Shown one piece after another: positions 44,199 to 52,660 of a stretch of DNA of 64,000 nt; within the stretch, counting starts at the first letter, position 1; every line of letters begins with the position of its first letter. The DNA comes from Autumnicola edwardsiae (GTDB taxonomy: Bacteria > Bacteroidota > Bacteroidia > Flavobacteriales > Flavobacteriaceae), in NCBI RefSeq assembly GCF_031846505.1, contig NZ_JAVRHP010000004.1:23852-87851 (forward strand), read 5' to 3'. Under the pieces are notes generated by a model. That model searched no databases and was not told where the DNA came from. It was given only the letters and a program-made list of their open reading frames with translations. Both the position numbers and the translations under genes were made by a program.

Positions 44199-45632
44199 TT
44201 ATGATTTTTTCTTAAACAGGTTATTCTCTTTTATTAGTTTTACGGTATCTTCTGCCAGTCCTTTTTCCCAGCCTTCTTCACTATTTCTAATCAATTCGTA
44301 AATTTTTCTGGAATTAATATCCAGGACTTCAGGATCATAATCTGTAATATCCACAACGCGCCCGTTGTCCCTAAAAAAGCTGTACAATTCTTTGGTCCTC
44401 GTTTCTACTTCCAGGTTTTCACTGGTGATGATCTCGCCGGTTTCAGGATCTTTTTGAGGATGGAGATATATCTTCAGGCTCTTAAAAAATAATTTCCCAA
44501 AAGCTTCCAGGATTCCGCCGCTCAAATCTTTATAATAATCTTCCTTAAAAACTTCAATAAGCGTATTCACACCCATGGTGAGCCCCATTCTCTCCCTGGT
44601 AAATTGTGAAAAATATTCCACTACTTTATAATATTCCTGAAAATTTGAAATCATTACTGTTTGTCCTAGCGAACAGAGCAAATCTGCCCTGTCCAGAAAA
44701 TCCTTTTCGTCTATTTCTCCTTCATTCCTTAAATTGAACAAAGTGATTTCAAATATTCCCAGGATACGATCTTCATCTACTTTATTCTCCTTTTTGAAAA
44801 GTTCCAGTGACTTTTGAAACATACTTAAGTTTACTCTTGTAACCGGCCTAAAGCTTCCGCGCAGCGTAAGAATGTTTTTCTTATAGAGCAGGTCTGCCGG
44901 CAGCACATTATTTCCATCGGGAGCAAACATAATGGCATCGGTCTTTCCCGTCTTTACAAGGTGCAGGCTCATTAAGCGGTTGTCTACCTGTTTAAAGACC
45001 GGGCCGGTAAAATTCACCATATCAATTTCGATCTTATGGGAATTTAAATGATCGTAAAGGCTGTTAAGGATAGTTACAGGATCATCGTGATGATAATATG
45101 CACCGTAGATTAGGTTTACTCCTAAAATCCCAAGGCTTATTTGCTGTTTTGCAGCATTGCTTTCATGAAATTGAACATGTATAATGATCTCACTGTATTC
45201 CTCTTTCGGTTTGGTTTGGAACCTTATTCCCAGCCAGCCATGGCCTTTATATTTTTTGGCAAAATCTATGGTGGCTACAGTATTGGCGTAGCTAAAAAAA
45301 AGCTTGTTTGGATGCTTCGCCCTGGAAATCCTTTCCTCAATAAGACCGGTTTCATACGATAACATGCTCTTTAGGCGAGCTTCTGTCACGTATCTTTTAT
45401 TTTCGCCAACACCGTAGATGGCATCACTGAAGTCTTTATCGTAAGCACTAAGGGTTTTGGCAATGGTACCAGATGGGTTGCGGGCCCTAAAAAAATTTCG
45501 TACAGTTTCCTGTCCTGCCCCAATTTCAGCAAAAGTCCCGTAAATATTTTCATTCAGGTTTATACGAAGAGCCTTGTTCTCTACAGAAACCATTTCGCGG
45601 AACTCTCTTTCCTTTTCTAAATTTACAGCCAT
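44199..45632 (-). CDS. Conserved protein of unknown function, ~477 aa
   Basis: 477 aa, soluble, no signal peptide. Notable parts: 'LNENIYGTFAEIGAGQETVRNFFRARNPSGTIAKTLSAYDKDFSDAIYG' (about 27-75), 'YVTEARLKSMLSYE', 'FSYANTVATIDFAKKYKGHGWLGIRFQT', 'ILGVNLIYGAYYHHDDP', 'MFAPDGNNVLPADLLYKKNILTLRGSFRPVT'. I remember similar proteins across Bacteroidetes and some cyanobacteria carrying conflicting labels such as TonB-dependent receptor or nicotinate-nucleotide adenylyltransferase; neither fits what is seen. The C-terminal 'DPEVLDINSRKIYELIRN' is short and conserved-looking. Function unknown. Confidence 0.75.
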   Translation of the reverse strand: MAVNLEKEREFREMVSVENKALRINLNENIYGTFAEIGAGQETVRNFFRARNPSGTIAKTLSAYDKDFSDAIYGVGENKRYVTEARLKSMLSYETGLIEERISRAKHPNKLFFSYANTVATIDFAKKYKGHGWLGIRFQTKPKEEYSEIIIHVQFHESNAAKQQISLGILGVNLIYGAYYHHDDPVTILNSLYDHLNSHKIEIDMVNFTGPVFKQVDNRLMSLHLVKTGKTDAIMFAPDGNNVLPADLLYKKNILTLRGSFRPVTRVNLSMFQKSLELFKKENKVDEDRILGIFEITLFNLRNEGEIDEKDFLDRADLLCSLGQTVMISNFQEYYKVVEYFSQFTRERMGLTMGVNTLIEVFKEDYYKDLSGGILEAFGKLFFKSLKIYLHPQKDPETGEIITSENLEVETRTKELYSFFRDNGRVVDITDYDPEVLDINSRKIYELIRNSEEGWEKGLAEDTVKLIKENNLFKKKS

Positions 45633-45800
45633 GTTTTCACTTTATCATAAATGTAAGAATATTTGAATTTATGACCGGCTTCATCTTCATAAGGATTTGC
45701 TAAGGTTTTCAGGTTTTGGTTTCAATTGCTGCTGTAGCCAGGTTAAAACACATAAAATTTTTAATATCTTTAGCTTAAATTATTCAATAATTCAATTAAT

Positions 45801-47306
45801 ATGAATTTAAAACATGCAATTTCTGCTCTTTTTTCAGTATTTCTCTTTTTCAGCTTTCATATGGCACAGGCACAGCAAATGGGCATTTTTAATAATCATC
45901 AGGATATAGGTGATGTGAAATCTGAAGGTTCTGCAGAATATAATGAAGAACAACAGGTATACACCCTTACAGGTTCAGGAACAAATATGTGGTTTGGATC
46001 TGATGAATTTCAATACGCATGGAAGGCTATACAGGGAGATTTTATCCTTAGAGCCCGGGTGGAGTTTGTTGGCGAGGGAGAAGATCCTCATAGAAAAATT
46101 GGCTGGATTGTTAGGAACAACCTGGCTTCAGATTCACCTCACGTAAATGCGACTGTTCACGGGGATGGATTAACTTCACTTCAATACAGAAGGCAAAAAG
46201 GCGCAGATACAGAAGAGGTGACTTCAACCAGCGAGGCTCCAGATGTAATTCAGCTGGAAAGAAGAGGGAATTTGTACATCATGTCCACTGCTAAATTTGG
46301 TGAACCTTTTACAAGTATAGAGGTGGAAATGGATCTAAGAAATGAAGTTTTTGCGGGAATTTATATAAGCGCCCATAATCCGGACGCTGTAGAAACAGCA
46401 ATTTTTAAAAATGTAAGAATCAGTTATCCTGCTCCTGAGGATCTTGTGCCATATACAGATTACCTTGGGAGCAGGCTGGAAATTATGAATGTAGAAACGG
46501 GGGAGCGAAAAGTGCTAATGACTTCGGGTCACAGCATACAGGCTCCAAACTGGACCAGGAGTGGGAAACTTATCTACAATTCTAATGGTTGGCTCTATAA
46601 TTATGATCTTGAAACTGAAAAAATTTCTATGCTGAATACCGGCTTTGCAATAGATAATAATAATGACCATGTGTTAAGTGCCGATGAAAATAAGATTGCT
46701 ATAAGCCACCATAACCCTGAAGATGATGGAAACTCGTCTATTTACTACCTTCCAATTGACGGTAGCGATCAACCTGTAAAAGTTACTAAAGACGGGGTAG
46801 GAGCTTCCTATGCCCACGGCTGGTCGCCCAATGGCCAATCTATTCTTTTTACAGGAGACAGGAATGGGCAGTATGATATTTACCAGGTAGACGTGGAATC
46901 TGGAAAGGAAACACAACTCACCAATACAGAAACACTGGATGATGGATCTGAATTTTCTAGAGATGGGCGGCATATTTATTTTAATTCCAATCGTACCGGA
47001 GCTATGCAGATATGGAGGATGAATGCAGATGGTAGTGAACAAACGCAGCTTACCACAGATAAATTTAATGACTGGTTTCCGCACGTTTCTCCAGATCAGG
47101 AACAACTTATATTTATTTCCTTTCCCGAAGAAATAGACTCAGGAGATCATCCTTTTTATAAAAGGTGCCTGCTAAGGACAATGCCCATCAAGGGTGGAGA
47201 ACCTAAAGTAGTAGGTTATATTTATGGGGGACAGGGAACTATAAATGTTCCAAGCTGGTCACCGGACGGGAAATATGTTGCATTTGTAACTAACTCTGAC
47301 TTCTAA
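45801..47306 (+). CDS. Exported TolB-like (PD40) beta-propeller protein
   Basis: 501 aa. Signal peptide 'LFSVFLFFSFHMAQAQQ'. Residues about 30-205 form a jelly-roll-like domain ('YAWKAIQGDFILRARVEFVGEGEDPHRKIGWIVRNN', DUF1349 style). Residues about 215-500 hold WD40-like PD40 blades: 'HGWSPNGQSILFTGDRNGQYDIYQVD', 'SEFSRDGRHIYFNSNRTGAMQIWRMNADGSEQTQLT', 'PSWSPDGKYVAFVT'. Such proteins are periplasmic or surface and bind or cleave saccharides or proteins; no catalytic motif seen. A glyoxalase-fold gene starts 1 nt later. Confidence 0.88.
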   Translation: MNLKHAISALFSVFLFFSFHMAQAQQMGIFNNHQDIGDVKSEGSAEYNEEQQVYTLTGSGTNMWFGSDEFQYAWKAIQGDFILRARVEFVGEGEDPHRKIGWIVRNNLASDSPHVNATVHGDGLTSLQYRRQKGADTEEVTSTSEAPDVIQLERRGNLYIMSTAKFGEPFTSIEVEMDLRNEVFAGIYISAHNPDAVETAIFKNVRISYPAPEDLVPYTDYLGSRLEIMNVETGERKVLMTSGHSIQAPNWTRSGKLIYNSNGWLYNYDLETEKISMLNTGFAIDNNNDHVLSADENKIAISHHNPEDDGNSSIYYLPIDGSDQPVKVTKDGVGASYAHGWSPNGQSILFTGDRNGQYDIYQVDVESGKETQLTNTETLDDGSEFSRDGRHIYFNSNRTGAMQIWRMNADGSEQTQLTTDKFNDWFPHVSPDQEQLIFISFPEEIDSGDHPFYKRCLLRTMPIKGGEPKVVGYIYGGQGTINVPSWSPDGKYVAFVTNSDF

Positions 47307-47307
47307 T

Positions 47308-47760
47308 ATGAAATTTTTTTATTTACTCCTTATTAGTATTTTCTCTATGAGCACGCAAGACTTGAATGCGCAAAGCAATTTCAACTTTAAAAAAGATCAC
47401 GATGCAATCCAGGTTGCAGATCTTAAGGCTTCTGCAGATTTCTACAACAAGATCCTTGGACTAAAAGAAATCCCCAACGGTGGACTTCCCGATCATATTC
47501 GCTGGTTCGAACTGGCAGATAAAGTCCAGGTGCACCTTATAGAAAGTGAAGAAGAAATTGAGAAGAAAAAGGGGGTGCATATGGCGATAAATACAGATAA
47601 TCTTCAGGCTTTTATGGAGCACCTTGAGACGAATAATATACATTTTGAGAACTGGCAGGGAGAAGCGGGGACTACAAATTCCCGTCCAGATGGTATAAAG
47701 CAGATTTACCTTCAGGACCCCGATGGTTACTGGATTGAGGTAAACGATAATAAATTTTAA
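47308..47760 (+). CDS. Exported glyoxalase/VOC-fold protein
   Basis: 150 aa. Signal peptide 'FYLLLISIFSMSTQDLNAQ' is unusual for this cytoplasmic superfamily. VOC features: 'HDAIQVADLKASADFYNKILGLKEIP' (metal His about 34), 'VHLIESEEE', 'GVHMAINTDNLQAFMEHLE' and 'KQIYLQDPDGYWIEVND' (metal Glu near the end). Likely a periplasmic metal-dependent lyase or dioxygenase-like protein, or a binding protein. Coupled to the propeller gene (1-nt gap); stop overlaps the opposing sulP stop by 4 nt. Confidence 0.85.
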   Translation: MKFFYLLLISIFSMSTQDLNAQSNFNFKKDHDAIQVADLKASADFYNKILGLKEIPNGGLPDHIRWFELADKVQVHLIESEEEIEKKKGVHMAINTDNLQAFMEHLETNNIHFENWQGEAGTTNSRPDGIKQIYLQDPDGYWIEVNDNKF

Positions 47761-49295
47761 GGCTTATCTGTCACCACTTTATAATTAGGATCTTCCAGAA
47801 TATTAACTTCTATGATTCCATCTGCATTGCTTAGCAGCCTTCTGCAGTCCTTGCTTAAATGTCTAAGATGTACTTTTTTGCCAACTTTACTATAACGCTG
47901 AGTGACTTGATTTAAAGCTTCAATAGCAGACATATCGGCAATTCGACTATCCTTAAAATCTATTATTATCTCTTTTGGATCGTTTACAACATCAAATTTT
48001 TCTGCAAAATTAGTAGTAGAAGCAAAAAATAACGGTCCATATATTTCATAGTGTTTAACACCATTTTCATCAATACTTTTTCTAGCTCTAATTCTCTTGG
48101 CGCTTTCCCAGGCAAAGAACAATGCCGAAAGTATAACTCCAACCAGAACTGCTAAAGCCAGATTGTGCAGAATAACAGTTATTAGTGCAACAGTAATTAC
48201 CAGAAAAATGTCTTTCTTAGGTACTTTATTGAATATTTTTAAACTGGCCCACTCAAAAGTTCCAATGGCTACCATGATCATTACTCCTACAAGAGCTGCC
48301 ATTGGTACCTGTTCTATTATGGGTGCACCAAACAACACTATTCCAAGAATGGTAAAGGCTGCAATTATACCAGACAATCTAGCTCTGGATCCAGCCGAGA
48401 GGTTTACTAAAGTTTGAGCGATCATTGGGCAGCCACCCATCCCGAAGAAGAATCCATTTAGTATGTTTGCACCTCCCTGAGCAATACATTCTCTGTTGCC
48501 ATTACCTTTGGTTTCTGTAATTTCATCTACCAGGTTTAAGGTAAGCAAGCCTTCGGTTAATCCAACTGCCGCCATAATCATAGAATAAGGGGCAATAAGT
48601 TCCAATGTTTCCCAGTTCAATGGAATATTCGGTATGTGAAAAGGAGGAAAACCACCACTTATAGAAGCGATATCTTCAACTGTTTTAGTATTTATACCCA
48701 GAAAGTACACCAAAAGGAATACAATTATAATGGCAACCAGCGAAGAAGGAACTGCTTTAGTAAGTTTAGGTAAGAAGACAACAACAGCAATGGTTAAGGC
48801 CACTAAACCGGCCATAATATACAAAGAAGTTCCGGTTAGCCATACAATATCGCCATTCACCACCGTCTTAAACTGGTCTAACTGAGACATAAATATAATA
48901 ATAGCTAACCCGTTAACAAACCCAAACATTACAGGATGAGGTACTAAACGTATAAATTTTCCGAGCTTAAAAACTCCAATTATAATCTGAATTACCCCTG
49001 CTAAAGCCACCGCTGCCAGAACGTATTCAAGGCCGTTGGATTTCATTAGAGCAATTAAAACAATAACTGTCGCGCCGGCTCCACCTGAAATCATTCCTGG
49101 TCTTCCCCCGAAAATTGCCGTTACCAAACACATTATAATGGAAGCATATAATCCCATTAGTGGAGGAAATCCGGCTAAAATAGCGAAGGATAATGACTCC
49201 GGGATCATGGTCATTGCCACTGTTAAGCCGGCCAGAACTTCGGTTTTATAATCTACTTTTTGCTTAAAATCGAAGAGATTGAAAATTTGTCTCAT
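47757..49295 (-). CDS. SulP family anion transporter with STAS domain
   Basis: 512 aa. Membrane part: 'TEVLAGLTVAMTMIPESLSFAILAGFPPLMGLYASI' (SulP signature near 18-53) through about ten to twelve helices; 'GGCPMIAQTLVNLSAGSRARLSGI' is the second core motif. C-terminal STAS domain (about 400-500): 'PKEIIIDFKDSRIADMSAIEALNQVTQRYSKVGKKVHL'. SulP carriers bring in sulfate, bicarbonate or related anions. Substrate not assignable. Monocistronic. Confidence 0.92.
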   Translation of the reverse strand: MRQIFNLFDFKQKVDYKTEVLAGLTVAMTMIPESLSFAILAGFPPLMGLYASIIMCLVTAIFGGRPGMISGGAGATVIVLIALMKSNGLEYVLAAVALAGVIQIIIGVFKLGKFIRLVPHPVMFGFVNGLAIIIFMSQLDQFKTVVNGDIVWLTGTSLYIMAGLVALTIAVVVFLPKLTKAVPSSLVAIIIVFLLVYFLGINTKTVEDIASISGGFPPFHIPNIPLNWETLELIAPYSMIMAAVGLTEGLLTLNLVDEITETKGNGNRECIAQGGANILNGFFFGMGGCPMIAQTLVNLSAGSRARLSGIIAAFTILGIVLFGAPIIEQVPMAALVGVMIMVAIGTFEWASLKIFNKVPKKDIFLVITVALITVILHNLALAVLVGVILSALFFAWESAKRIRARKSIDENGVKHYEIYGPLFFASTTNFAEKFDVVNDPKEIIIDFKDSRIADMSAIEALNQVTQRYSKVGKKVHLRHLSKDCRRLLSNADGIIEVNILEDPNYKVVTDKP

Positions 49296-49668
49296 AAGAA
49301 CTGGAGTTTTAAAGGAATCATGGAGTTGAAAGGGGTACTTTCAGCTAAAAATCAGGGATGATCAGGGCTATAAAATTACAGACAAAGCTGTTTTAAGGCG
49401 GAGTAAGAGGGGATGATATTATTTTTCTTCCGTGCTTCATAAGAGCGGGCAAAATTATGTAATTTTTTTTAATGACAAAGCTTTTAAACAGGAAGCTTCG
49501 AACTTTTATAGCTTTGTCAGGAATTGAACTGCTGTTTTAAGATATTGATAATCAACCGGCTTAAAGGGGCAGGTCTTCTAAAATGGCAATTATCGTCCTC
49601 CTGCCGGAAAGATTGAAAAAGTTAGGAGAGCGGATTTAATTAAAATATCTTTGTGAAAAATTTCAGTT
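49296..49668. other. Divergent intergenic region sulP/era (373 bp)
   Basis: Contains a short hairpin GGCAGG (49568-49573)/CCTGCC (49600-49605) that encloses a degenerate copy of the dispersed palindrome (AAAATGGCAATTATCG), and the era -7 box. No gene recognised. Confidence 0.5.
49646..49653 (+). promoter_or_regulatory. Candidate -7 box for era
   Basis: TATCTTTG matches the consensus, 16 nt before the ATG; weak TTAG 20 nt upstream. Confidence 0.45.
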
Positions 49669-50550
49669 ATGGCACATAAAGCCGGATTTGTAAATATTAT
49701 TGGGAATCCCAACGTTGGAAAATCTACACTCATGAACGCTTTTGTGGGTGAAAAACTTTCTATTATTACCTCAAAAGCACAAACCACCAGGCACAGGATT
49801 CTGGGAATTGTAAACGGGGAAGATTTCCAGGCGATTCTTAGTGATACGCCCGGTATTATTAAGCCCGCTTATCAATTACAGCAATCCATGATGGATTTTG
49901 TGAAATCGGCTTTTGAAGATGCCGATGTACTTGTTTATATGGTCGAAATTGGTGAAAAAGAGCTTAAAGACGAGGCTTTTTTTAATAAAATTATTCATGC
50001 TGATATTCCTGTTCTACTGCTTCTGAATAAAATTGACACTTCCAATCAGGAAGAACTTGAAGAACAGGTGCAGTTATGGAAAGAAAAGGTTCCCAATGCT
50101 GAAATTATGCCGGTTTCGGCATTACAAGGCTTTAATGTAGCTGAAGTTTTTAATCGAATAGTAGAATTGTTGCCTGAAGGTCCTGCTTTCTATCCGAAGG
50201 ATACACTTACCGATAAGCCGGAACGTTTTTTTGTAAACGAGATCATCAGGGAGAAAATCCTGATGCATTATAAAAAGGAAATCCCTTATTCCGTAGAAAT
50301 AGATACTCAGGAGTTTTTTGAAGAAGAGGAAATTATCAGGATGCGCAGCGTGATTATGGTAGAGCGTGAGACTCAAAAAGGGATCATTATTGGCCATAAA
50401 GGATCTGCTTTAAAAAGAGTAGGAGTAGAAGCGCGTAAGGACCTCGAAAAATTCTTCGGAAAACAGGTTCACCTGGAACTTTACGTGAAAGTCAATAAAA
50501 ACTGGCGTAGCGACAGTAATCAGCTAAAAAGGTTTGGGTATAATGATTAA
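49669..50550 (+). CDS. era: GTPase Era
   Basis: 293 aa. G1 'GNPNVGKST' (12-20), G3 'DTPG', G4 'NKID', then the C-terminal KH domain 'ETQKGIIIGHKGSALKRVGVEARKDLEKFFGKQVHLELYVKV'. Essential GTPase that binds the 3' end of 16S rRNA and assists small-subunit maturation. Full length. Followed by der, another ribosome GTPase, after a 339-bp spacer. Confidence 0.97.
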   Translation: MAHKAGFVNIIGNPNVGKSTLMNAFVGEKLSIITSKAQTTRHRILGIVNGEDFQAILSDTPGIIKPAYQLQQSMMDFVKSAFEDADVLVYMVEIGEKELKDEAFFNKIIHADIPVLLLLNKIDTSNQEELEEQVQLWKEKVPNAEIMPVSALQGFNVAEVFNRIVELLPEGPAFYPKDTLTDKPERFFVNEIIREKILMHYKKEIPYSVEIDTQEFFEEEEIIRMRSVIMVERETQKGIIIGHKGSALKRVGVEARKDLEKFFGKQVHLELYVKVNKNWRSDSNQLKRFGYND

Positions 50551-50889
50551 TCAGTTTGGCAACTAAAGGTCGATATTGTTGATTTTCAGGCATTGTCTTT
50601 AAATTGAAGTGGGCTCTGCTGATTTCAAATTATTTTATTCCGAAGTAATAGAAGTTGAAACAAATTGAAAGTCAATTGAACTCAGTGAGTTTTATTTGAC
50701 CTGAAATTTTAAACATTTAACCTCTTTTCCAGGTAAAAACCTCTCATTTTTTGCATCTTGCAGCGAAGCGATCTTTTATCTTGATCTTAATTATAAGATG
50801 AAGATATAGAGAAATATGTGTGTTCCACTTTTCTGTTAAAACCCGAATATTTACACTAATTTTGCAACTTAAATAAAAGAAAATCCGGT
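50551..50889. other. Intergenic region era/der (339 bp)
   Basis: Contains a weak copy of the dispersed element (50568-50613: GTCGATATTG, GATTTTCAGGCAT, TAAATTGAAGTGG) and the der -7 box at 50857-50864. No gene or terminator recognised. Confidence 0.45.
50857..50864 (+). promoter_or_regulatory. Candidate -7 box for der
   Basis: TAATTTTG, 25 nt before the ATG; -33 region weak. Confidence 0.5.
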
Positions 50890-52194
50890 ATGGGTAATAT
50901 AGTAGCCATCGTGGGAAGACCAAACGTTGGGAAATCCACTTTTTTTAACAGATTAATCCAGCGTCGTGAGGCAATTGTGGATTCCGTTAGCGGAGTTACA
51001 CGCGATCGGCATTATGGAAAATCTGACTGGAATGGGCGAAAATTTTCGCTTATCGATACCGGCGGATATATTATAGGCAGCGATGATATTTTTGAAGCTG
51101 AAATTGACAAACAGGTAGAGCTTGCCATAGATGAGGCAGATGCTATTATCTTTATGGTAGATGTAGAAACGGGGATTACTCCAATGGATGAGGACGTTGC
51201 TTTTTTACTTAGAAAAGTAGATAAACCTGTTTTGCTGGCGGTAAATAAAGTCGATAATAATAAACGGCTGGCGAACGCAGTGGAATTCTATAACCTTGGT
51301 TTGGGTGAATATTTTCCCATTGCAAGTACCAATGGTAGTGGAACAGGAGATTTACTGGATGCGCTTATAGAAGCCCTGCCGGAATCTGAAGCTGAAGAAG
51401 AGTCAGAATTGCCACGTTTTGCTGTGGTGGGACGACCAAATGCAGGAAAATCTTCCTTTATAAATGCGCTTATTGGTGAAGATCGTTATATAGTAACAGA
51501 TGTTGCCGGCACTACAAGGGATTCTATTGATACCAAATACAACCGCTTTGGTTTTGAATTTAATTTGGTAGATACTGCCGGGATCCGTAGAAAGGCTAAG
51601 GTTAAGGAAGACCTGGAATTTTATTCGGTAATGCGCTCTGTACGTGCCATAGAAAATTGTGATGTGTGTCTTGTGGTTTTAGATGCCCAGCGTGGTTTTG
51701 ACGGTCAGGTTCAGAATATTTTTTGGCTGGCCCAGCGTAACCGCAAAGGAATTGTGATCCTCGTCAATAAATGGGATTTAATAGATAAGGAAACAAACAC
51801 GCTTAAAGAATACGAAGCGAATATTAGGCGCGAAATAGAACCTTTTACCGATGTACCTATTATTTTTATCTCTGTACTTACCAAACAGCGGGTTTTTAAA
51901 GCTATAGAAACTGCTGTACAGATTTTCGAAAACCGGAGCAAGAAATTGAAGACGCGGGAATTTAACGATGTAATGCTTCCGATAATTGAAAATAATCCAC
52001 CGCCGGCTTACAAAGGAAAATATGTAAAGATCAAATTCTGCATGCAGTTGCCAACTCCGCAGCCACAATTTGCATTTTTCTGTAATCTTCCGCAGTATGT
52101 AAGAGATCCTTATAAACGGTTTTTGGAAAATAAGATCCGGAAAGAATTCGATTTCAGCGGAGTACCAATTACTATTTACTTCAGGAAAAAGTAA
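50890..52194 (+). CDS. der: Ribosome biogenesis GTPase Der (EngA)
   Basis: 434 aa. Two tandem G domains, the hallmark of Der: first 'GRPNVGKSTFFNRL' (9-22) with 'DTGG' and 'NKVD'; second 'GRPNAGKSSFINAL' (about 180) with 'DTAG' and 'NKWD'. C-terminal KH-like domain ends 'KEFDFSGVPITIYFRKK'. Needed for 50S subunit assembly. Full length. Confidence 0.97.
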   Translation: MGNIVAIVGRPNVGKSTFFNRLIQRREAIVDSVSGVTRDRHYGKSDWNGRKFSLIDTGGYIIGSDDIFEAEIDKQVELAIDEADAIIFMVDVETGITPMDEDVAFLLRKVDKPVLLAVNKVDNNKRLANAVEFYNLGLGEYFPIASTNGSGTGDLLDALIEALPESEAEEESELPRFAVVGRPNAGKSSFINALIGEDRYIVTDVAGTTRDSIDTKYNRFGFEFNLVDTAGIRRKAKVKEDLEFYSVMRSVRAIENCDVCLVVLDAQRGFDGQVQNIFWLAQRNRKGIVILVNKWDLIDKETNTLKEYEANIRREIEPFTDVPIIFISVLTKQRVFKAIETAVQIFENRSKKLKTREFNDVMLPIIENNPPPAYKGKYVKIKFCMQLPTPQPQFAFFCNLPQYVRDPYKRFLENKIRKEFDFSGVPITIYFRKK

Positions 52195-52660
52195 TATTTT
52201 AAATATTACCAGGTTTCCACTTTGGATTGATTGAAAAATTCCGTTTTAATTCTTAGGCCTGGGAATATTCAAAACTATCGAACTCCGATCTCACCAACTT
52301 TAGTTTCAGCCTTGTCTGTTTAATCTAAAAATGCATACTTCTGCGGTATGGTAATTTTAATTAGAACAGAGAATACTTCTGCGGTTTTCTGAAAAAGATA
52401 TCTTTAAGGTCGCTGAGGCTGTCTTTTTTACAATCATTTTCATCAATAAGTACGCTATACTAACTTGATAATTCTCCGTATTCCTTATATAATGCGGCAC
52501 TTCCCAAACAGTGATATTTTTTAGATTTGTTGTATTACGCTTTTTGAACAAATTATAAGATTGTTTTAAAACCGTCCTAATCTTTCGTTAAACCTTAGGT
52601 ATGTGGTAATCATGTGGTTATATTCAAATCGAACTTATTTTTAACCAAAAAACCGATTTT
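52195..52660. other. Intergenic region der/lipoprotein (466 bp)
   Basis: AT-rich. Holds a 13-bp direct repeat ATACTTCTGCGGT at 52335-52347 and 52373-52385, whose reverse complement (CGCAGAAGTAT) resembles the tail of the dispersed element. A 64-codon minus frame here (52357-52551) lacks any recognisable features. No promoter matching the consensus. Confidence 0.45.

Noticed and set aside
44116..44301. 61-aa plus frame after the M1 gene
   Set aside because: It runs through the strong bidirectional terminator and into the 477-aa gene; not a gene.
52357..52551. 64-aa minus frame in the der/lipoprotein gap
   Set aside because: Composition random-like, crosses the 13-bp direct repeat, no neighbours or start context.
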